DNA of 64,000 nt, taken from Patulibacter defluvii (lineage in GTDB: Bacteria > Actinomycetota > Thermoleophilia > Solirubrobacterales > Solirubrobacteraceae). A program made the position numbers and the translations under genes. Position 1 is the first letter of the stretch; every line of letters begins with the position of its first letter. The notes under the pieces were generated by a model that was not told the DNA's origin, made no database searches, and worked only from the letters and a program-made list of their open reading frames with translations. This document shows positions 59,719-64,000 of the stretch, in pieces. The stretch is from NCBI RefSeq assembly GCF_034096925.1, contig NZ_JAWZSQ010000009.1:62001-126000 (forward strand). The letters are read 5' to 3'.

Positions 59719-60779
59719 GGCCGCAGCTCCCGTCCGGTCAGCTCCAGGAAGACGTCCTCGAGCGTCCGCTGCTTGACCTGCAGGCCCTCGACCAGCACGC
59801 CCTGCTCAGCGCACCAGCCGGCGATCGTCGCCACCAGCTGCGGATCGACGGGGCCGGCGACGACGTAGGTGCCGGCGGCCGGCTCGGCGACCAGGCAGTC
59901 GGCGGGCAGCCGCGACTCCAGCGTCGCCAGCGGCAGGCCGGGCGCGGCCCGGAAGCGGACCTCGCGGTCGGCGCCGCCGCGGATCAGCTCCTGCGGGGTG
60001 CCGGTGGCGATCACCTGGCCGTGGTCGACGATCACGATGTCGTCGGCCAGCCGCTCGGCCTCGTCCATGTAGTGGGTGGTCAGGACCACGGTGACGCCGT
60101 CGGCCCGCAGCGCCTCGACGATCCGCCAGGTCTCGTGGCGGGCCTGGGGGTCGAGGCCGGCGGTCGGCTCGTCGAGGAAGACCAGCTCCGGCCGGCCGAC
60201 GATCGCCATCGCCAGCGACAGCCGCTGCTGCTGGCCGCCCGAGAGCCGCCGGTAGGGCGTGCGGACCACCTCGCGCAGGCCGAGCCGGTCGAGCAGCTGC
60301 TCGGGATCGAGCGGATCGGCGGCGTAGGCGGCGACCAGCCGCAGCATCTCGCCGCAGCGGGCCGCCTGGTAGACGCCGCCGCTCTGCAGCATCACGCCGA
60401 TCCGCGGCCGCAGCCGGTCGCTGTCGGCGATCGGGTCGAGGCCCAGCACCCGCACCCGGCCGCCGTCGGGCCGCCGGAAGCCGACGCAGGTCTCGATCGT
60501 GGTCGTCTTGCCGGCCCCGTTCGGCCCCAGCAGCGCCAGCACCCGCGCGCGCCCGACCCGCAGGTCGATCCCGTCGACCGCGGTCCGCTCGCCGTAGCGC
60601 TTGACCAGGCCCTCGATCAGCAGCGCCGGGTCGTCGGCGGTGGTCGACGCCGCGCCGGCGGTGGCGGTTGCCGTCGCGGCGGTCGTCGCGGGCGCGGACG
60701 GCGGCGGGCCGGCCACGTCGGTCGACGCGACGGCGGGACGGAGCGAGAGGGCGTGCGGACGACGGCGCAACCCGACCAT
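59715..60779 (-). CDS. ABC-2 transporter ATPase
   Basis: 354 residues. A low-complexity Ala/Thr N-terminus of about 50 residues precedes a DrrA-like cassette: LLGPNGAGKTTTIETCVG, Q-loop VMLQSGGVYQ, LSGGQQQRLSLAMAI, LVFLDEPTAGLDPQ and H-loop LTTHYMDEAE. The C-terminal 90 residues resemble the DrrA-type regulatory extension (LEDVFLELTGREL). The start codon overlaps that of the divergent Fic gene by two bases. Confidence 0.9.
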   Translation of the reverse strand: MVGLRRRPHALSLRPAVASTDVAGPPPSAPATTAATATATAGAASTTADDPALLIEGLVKRYGERTAVDGIDLRVGRARVLALLGPNGAGKTTTIETCVGFRRPDGGRVRVLGLDPIADSDRLRPRIGVMLQSGGVYQAARCGEMLRLVAAYAADPLDPEQLLDRLGLREVVRTPYRRLSGGQQQRLSLAMAIVGRPELVFLDEPTAGLDPQARHETWRIVEALRADGVTVVLTTHYMDEAERLADDIVIVDHGQVIATGTPQELIRGGADREVRFRAAPGLPLATLESRLPADCLVAEPAAGTYVVAGPVDPQLVATIAGWCAEQGVLVEGLQVKQRTLEDVFLELTGRELRP

Positions 60780-61773
60780 GATGCAGGATCGACGGCCGAC
60801 GGCGGCGTGCGGCCGAGGCCGGTTGGCGGACGTCCAGGCCGGACATATTTGTTCGGTTCGCTTGGTGTTGGACCTCCCGAACAGGCTCGAAGAGGCCCAC
60901 CACTCGACCGCGATCGAAGGCAACACGCTGGTGCTGAAGCAGGTCGAGCAGCTCCTCGACGAAGGGCGAGCGGTCGGCAACAAGGAGCTTCGTGAGTACA
61001 TGGAGGTTCGCGGCTACGCCAACGCCGCCGACTGGGTCTACGGTCAGGGCCTCGAGCCGGGCTCTTGGTCCTCCGATGCTCCGCTGACCGTGACCGAGGT
61101 GCGGCGGGTCCACCAGCTCGCGCTGCGGCCCTCATGGGACGTCTCCCCCCATCCCAACGCCAGCGCCGAGGAGTCGCCCGGGGCGTTCCGTCGCCACGAC
61201 ATCCTCACCTTCCCTGGCGGCATGACGCCGCCCTCCTGGCCCGAAGTGCCCGCGCAGATCGCGACCTGGGTCGAACAGGTCGCCGAGCTGCGCCACGTCG
61301 GCGCTCCGGAGCTTCCCGAGCGTCTGGCGGCGATCCACTGTCGCTTCGAGCAGATCCATCCGTTCCTCGACGGCAACGGCCGCACCGGGAGGCTGCTGCT
61401 CAACCTCGTCCTGGTTCGGCTGGGGTACCCGCCCGCGATCATCTACAAGACCGATCGGAGCCGGTACCTGCGGGCGCTTCGCCGCGCCGATCTCGGGGAC
61501 CTCGGTGCGCTGGGCGAACTGATCGCGCGAGCGATCCTGGACAACCTCTACCGCTTCGTCGTCCCCGCGATCGCCGGTCCCAACCGCATGGTTCCGCTCC
61601 CGGTCCTCGCCGACGACCGGGCCAGCGCCGACGCGCTGCGGGTCGCAGCGGCTCGCGGCCGGCTGAAGGCGCGCAAGGGCGCCGACGGCACGTGGCGTTC
61701 CTCCCGCGTCTGGGTCGACGAGTACCTGGATGATCGCTCGCGACGTGGCCGTCCAGGCCGAGACCGCGGCTGA
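60778..61773 (+). CDS. Fic family protein (AMPylator-like)
   Basis: 331 residues from ATG 60778; the first 25-30 residues lack domain character and a GTG at 60865 is an alternative start. The inhibitory helix motif STAIEGN (S43, E47) is N-terminal, as in class II Fic proteins. The catalytic loop is complete, HPFLDGNGRTGR with H194. The C-terminal part (VAAARGRLKARKGADGTWRS) looks like a winged-helix DNA-binding segment. It would transfer AMP or another nucleotide part to target hydroxyls and stay inhibited until the helix moves. Codon use is similar to its neighbours. Confidence 0.85.
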   Translation: MMQDRRPTAACGRGRLADVQAGHICSVRLVLDLPNRLEEAHHSTAIEGNTLVLKQVEQLLDEGRAVGNKELREYMEVRGYANAADWVYGQGLEPGSWSSDAPLTVTEVRRVHQLALRPSWDVSPHPNASAEESPGAFRRHDILTFPGGMTPPSWPEVPAQIATWVEQVAELRHVGAPELPERLAAIHCRFEQIHPFLDGNGRTGRLLLNLVLVRLGYPPAIIYKTDRSRYLRALRRADLGDLGALGELIARAILDNLYRFVVPAIAGPNRMVPLPVLADDRASADALRVAAARGRLKARKGADGTWRSSRVWVDEYLDDRSRRGRPGRDRG

Positions 61774-61792
61774 GCGGCCCGCCCGCTCAGCC
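61768..61792. terminator. Hairpin spanning two stop codons
   Basis: GGCTGAGCGG and CCGCTCAGCC form a perfect 10-bp stem with a 5-nt loop. The stop codon of the Fic gene lies in one arm and that of the convergent GNAT gene in the other. Confidence 0.5.
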
Positions 61793-62398
61793 CTGCGCCC
61801 GGAAGACCGCCGGCGGCTCGCCGACGACCTCGATCCGGCCGTCGAACTCGGCCCGCAGCGGCGAGCGCTCCCACTCCTCGCGCAGCAGCCCGAAGACGTT
61901 GACGTCGAGGAACTCGTCGCCGTGGCGGTGGTAGCCGCGCAGCACGCCCTCGAGCCGCAGGCCGACGCCCTGGAGCGCCCGCGTCGAGCGCTCGTTGCGG
62001 GGGTTGGAGTAGCTGCCGAAGCGCTGCATCGCGAGCGTCTCGAAGGCCAGGTGCTGGAGCAGCGCCTTCGACTCGCGGTTGGCCCCGGTGCCCCAGAAGG
62101 CGCGCCCGAACCAGGTGCCGCAGACGCAGCGGCGGTCGCGCGGGTGGAACTCGTAGAGGCCGGTGATGCCGGCTGGTCCCTGCTCGTGGTGGACCGCCAG
62201 CAGGTCGAGCTTGATCCCCCGCCGCCGCTCCTCGGCCAGCCCGGCGATGAACCGCCGCGGCTGGGCGGCGTCGGTGTACGGCCCCCACGAGAACCAGCGG
62301 GTGACCTCGGGATCGCCGGCCAGGCCGAGCAGCGCCTCGGCGTCGTCCTCGGTCGGGTAGCGGAGGGTCAGGGTGGGCCCGCGGACTTCCAGCGACAT
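61787..62398 (-). CDS. GNAT acetyltransferase, RimJ/RimL type
   Basis: 203 residues. LEVRGPTLTLRYPTEDDAEA is the usual RimJ/RimL start; CGTWFGRAFWGTGANRESKA is the acetyl-CoA loop and SYSNPRNERSTRALQGVGLRLEGVLRGY the C-terminal signature with N-x-x-S. It probably acetylates a protein N-terminus or an amine. Confidence 0.85.
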   Translation of the reverse strand: MSLEVRGPTLTLRYPTEDDAEALLGLAGDPEVTRWFSWGPYTDAAQPRRFIAGLAEERRRGIKLDLLAVHHEQGPAGITGLYEFHPRDRRCVCGTWFGRAFWGTGANRESKALLQHLAFETLAMQRFGSYSNPRNERSTRALQGVGLRLEGVLRGYHRHGDEFLDVNVFGLLREEWERSPLRAEFDGRIEVVGEPPAVFRAQG

Positions 62399-62421
62399 CG
62401 GCGCCGCAGCCTACCTCCCCC

Positions 62422-62474
62422 CGCTCGCGTGGCGGATCGGCCCCACCCCTCGGGGGCGATCCGCCACGCGAGCG
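62422..62474 (-). terminator. 18-bp perfect hairpin
   Basis: CGCTCGCGTGGCGGATCG pairs over 18 bp with its complement at 62457-62474; the 17-nt loop contains a CCCC/GGGG mini-stem. It lies 23 bases beyond the stop of the hydrolase gene and before the start of the GNAT gene on the same strand. Confidence 0.6.
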
Positions 62475-62497
62475 CTGGCCGGCTGGCCGCGGGAGGC

Positions 62498-64000
62498 TCA
62501 GCGCGTGCAGGTGCGGTAACGCCGGACGTCGCGGACCGTGCGGCCGTTGGCCAGCTTGGCGGTCGTCGTCACCCGCACCGTCCGCTTGGTCGTGAACCGC
62601 CGCAGGTCGACGACCACCGTCCACGGCCGCCCACGGCGGCTGGGCTTGCGGGCCTTCACGCTGCGGCCGCCGACCCGCGCCCGCACGCTGCGGATCCGCT
62701 GCTTGCCCGGCCGGACCCGGATCCGGAAGCGGCGCTGGCTGCGGCAGCGCTTCGGGCCGGTGGCCGTCGGCGGCGTGGCGGCCGGCGCCGGACCGACCAC
62801 GGGCAGCGAGAGGAAGCTCGGCGACTCGGGCCGGATGTCGACCCGCTGGACCGCGAGCACCTGGCCGACCAGGTCGGGCAGCGCCGGCAGCGCGTGCGGC
62901 AGGTCGCTCGACGTCAGCGCCAGCCGCAGCCGGTGGCCGGGCCGGATCACCGCGTCGGTGCCGAAGATCTCGACGTCCATGTCGACCGGCTGGTCGGGCG
63001 TCACCGGCAGCCGGGTCTCCTTCGTGAACGGGTGGAAGGGCAGCTTCAGGTCGCCGTTGGCCGCCCGCTCGCTGCGCGACTCGTCGAGCGCCCGCTGGCC
63101 CATCGCCAGGAAGCCCGAGGTCAGCGCGCGGCTGGTGCCGTCCGGCGCGACGTCGGTCAGCTGGGCGTGCCAGAAGCCGTCGGCGCGCGAGCTCGACCCG
63201 CGCAGCCGCAGCGCGATCGGCCCGGCAACCCGCAGCGGCTTGGCCTGCGGTGCGGTGGTGAAGGTCGCCCCGCCCGACTCGGCGCTGGCGTTGCTCTGGG
63301 CGCAGCCGTCGAGCGCGCTGACCAGCAGGCCGGCGGTCCACTGGACGGTGCTGCGCGAGCAGAGGCTGCCGAGCAGGTTCGGCCAGACGGTGCGGCCGCC
63401 GGCCGCGGTCGGCCGGCTCCAGGCCAGGCTGGCGTCCTCGCCGCCGAGCCCCGACGCCTGGGCGTTCAGGTACAGCCGCTGGTAGCGGGTGCCGGGCGGC
63501 GGCCACGCGCGCTCGCGGCGCCAGCTGTCCGGACCCAGCTGGTTGACCGTCACCGGGCCGAAGTCGCGGTCGATCCCGTTGTCGGCGCCGCGGATCCAGC
63601 GGTCGAACCAGAGCACGGCCAGCTCGGTCAGCGGCTGCGGGCGGCCGCTGCCGTCGCCCAGCCCCTCGCCGGCGGTCACGTGGTACCAGGGGCCCATCAG
63701 CAGCTGCTTGCGGCCGGGCTCCAGGCGCAGCCGCTGGTAGAGCAGCTGCTCGCCGCGCTGGAACAGGTCCCACCAGCCGCCGCTGATGAAGGTCGGGACC
63801 TCGATCCGGTCGACCACCGAGAGCGGCGAGCGGACGCGGTAGAAGTCGCCGTCGTCGGCCAGCGGGCCGCCGGTCAGCCCCTCCAGCACCGCCTGCAGCG
63901 GGAACGCGGCCGAGGTCAGCAGGCGGTCGGTCAGCCAGCCCAGCGCCCGCACCGGGTCGTTGAAGGCGTCGCTCGGCGGCACCACCCCGAGCGCGGTCGT
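62498..64000 (-). CDS. CocE/NonD family hydrolase (X-Pro dipeptidyl-peptidase-like), N-terminus outside window
   Basis: The frame is open to the right window edge, so the gene starts beyond it; about 500 residues are visible. DRIEVPTFISGGWWDLFQRG and KQLLMGPWYH are typical of the alpha/beta-hydrolase half of CocE/NonD proteins, with the histidine in GPWYH the likely catalytic one; the nucleophile serine must lie outside the window. The middle part (VAGPIALRLRGSSSRADGFW) is the jelly-roll C-terminal domain. A basic C-terminal domain of about 90 residues follows. Likely an exported esterase or peptidase. Confidence 0.82.
   Translation of the reverse strand, partial: TTALGVVPPSDAFNDPVRALGWLTDRLLTSAAFPLQAVLEGLTGGPLADDGDFYRVRSPLSVVDRIEVPTFISGGWWDLFQRGEQLLYQRLRLEPGRKQLLMGPWYHVTAGEGLGDGSGRPQPLTELAVLWFDRWIRGADNGIDRDFGPVTVNQLGPDSWRRERAWPPPGTRYQRLYLNAQASGLGGEDASLAWSRPTAAGGRTVWPNLLGSLCSRSTVQWTAGLLVSALDGCAQSNASAESGGATFTTAPQAKPLRVAGPIALRLRGSSSRADGFWHAQLTDVAPDGTSRALTSGFLAMGQRALDESRSERAANGDLKLPFHPFTKETRLPVTPDQPVDMDVEIFGTDAVIRPGHRLRLALTSSDLPHALPALPDLVGQVLAVQRVDIRPESPSFLSLPVVGPAPAATPPTATGPKRCRSQRRFRIRVRPGKQRIRSVRARVGGRSVKARKPSRRGRPWTVVVDLRRFTTKRTVRVTTTAKLANGRTVRDVRRYRTCTR

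Overview
The window is about 73% GC with GC-rich third codon positions, GTG/TTG starts and stop/start overlaps. The gene mix (CHAD proteins beside polyphosphate kinase, an acyl-CoA reductase-like double SDR, a PASTA-less Ser/Thr kinase with a propeller, many small secreted proteins) points to a high-GC actinobacterium, most plausibly Thermoleophilia/Solirubrobacterales. That placement is an inference from style, not from a marker gene. No rRNA, complete tRNA, insertion sequence or prophage was seen.

Layout. 1-12.9 kb: envelope and sugar genes (three WNE(P)-type glycosidase-like proteins, a glycosyltransferase, two methyltransferases), pabB, a three-gene flavin/ferric-reductase operon, an ABC-F protein and gdhA. 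13.0-14.5 kb: CRISPR array 1 with no cas genes beside it. 14.6-22.4 kb: two secreted proteins, then a tightly coupled PadR - ABC ATPase - ABC ATPase - FtsX permease - large terpene synthase (DUF2600) operon, then an unknown gene. 22.7-24.6 kb: a small ORF, a secreted aromatic-rich small protein with a strong terminator, a 20-bp perfect palindrome and a membrane protein. 25.3-36.9 kb: a complete type I-G (formerly I-U) CRISPR-Cas locus, csb1-csb2-cas3-csb3-(cas4-cas1)-cas2, followed directly by CRISPR array 2. 37.0-38.7 kb: an HNH nuclease and a coiled-coil protein with a homing-endonuclease-associated repeat. 39.0-64 kb: mostly housekeeping and envelope genes: tautomerase, RtcB, a transglycosylase/protease/CHAP cluster, YbdK ligase, rhomboid, kinase, acyl-CoA reductase-like protein, TetR, PPK1 with a CHAD domain split over two genes, an ABC-2 exporter, Fic and a CocE-type hydrolase cut by the window edge.

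How it fits together. The two CRISPR arrays lie 20 kb apart. They have equal-length (165 nt) homologous leaders and repeats that differ at four positions, all of which keep the repeat hairpin. One Cas set therefore probably serves both. The fused cas4-cas1 gene carries a one-base deletion exactly at the Cas4 E-x-K catalytic motif, so adaptation may be altered or the base may be a sequencing error. A dispersed inverted repeat (four copies) and several AT-rich palindromes in this GC-rich DNA are the clearest non-coding structures.
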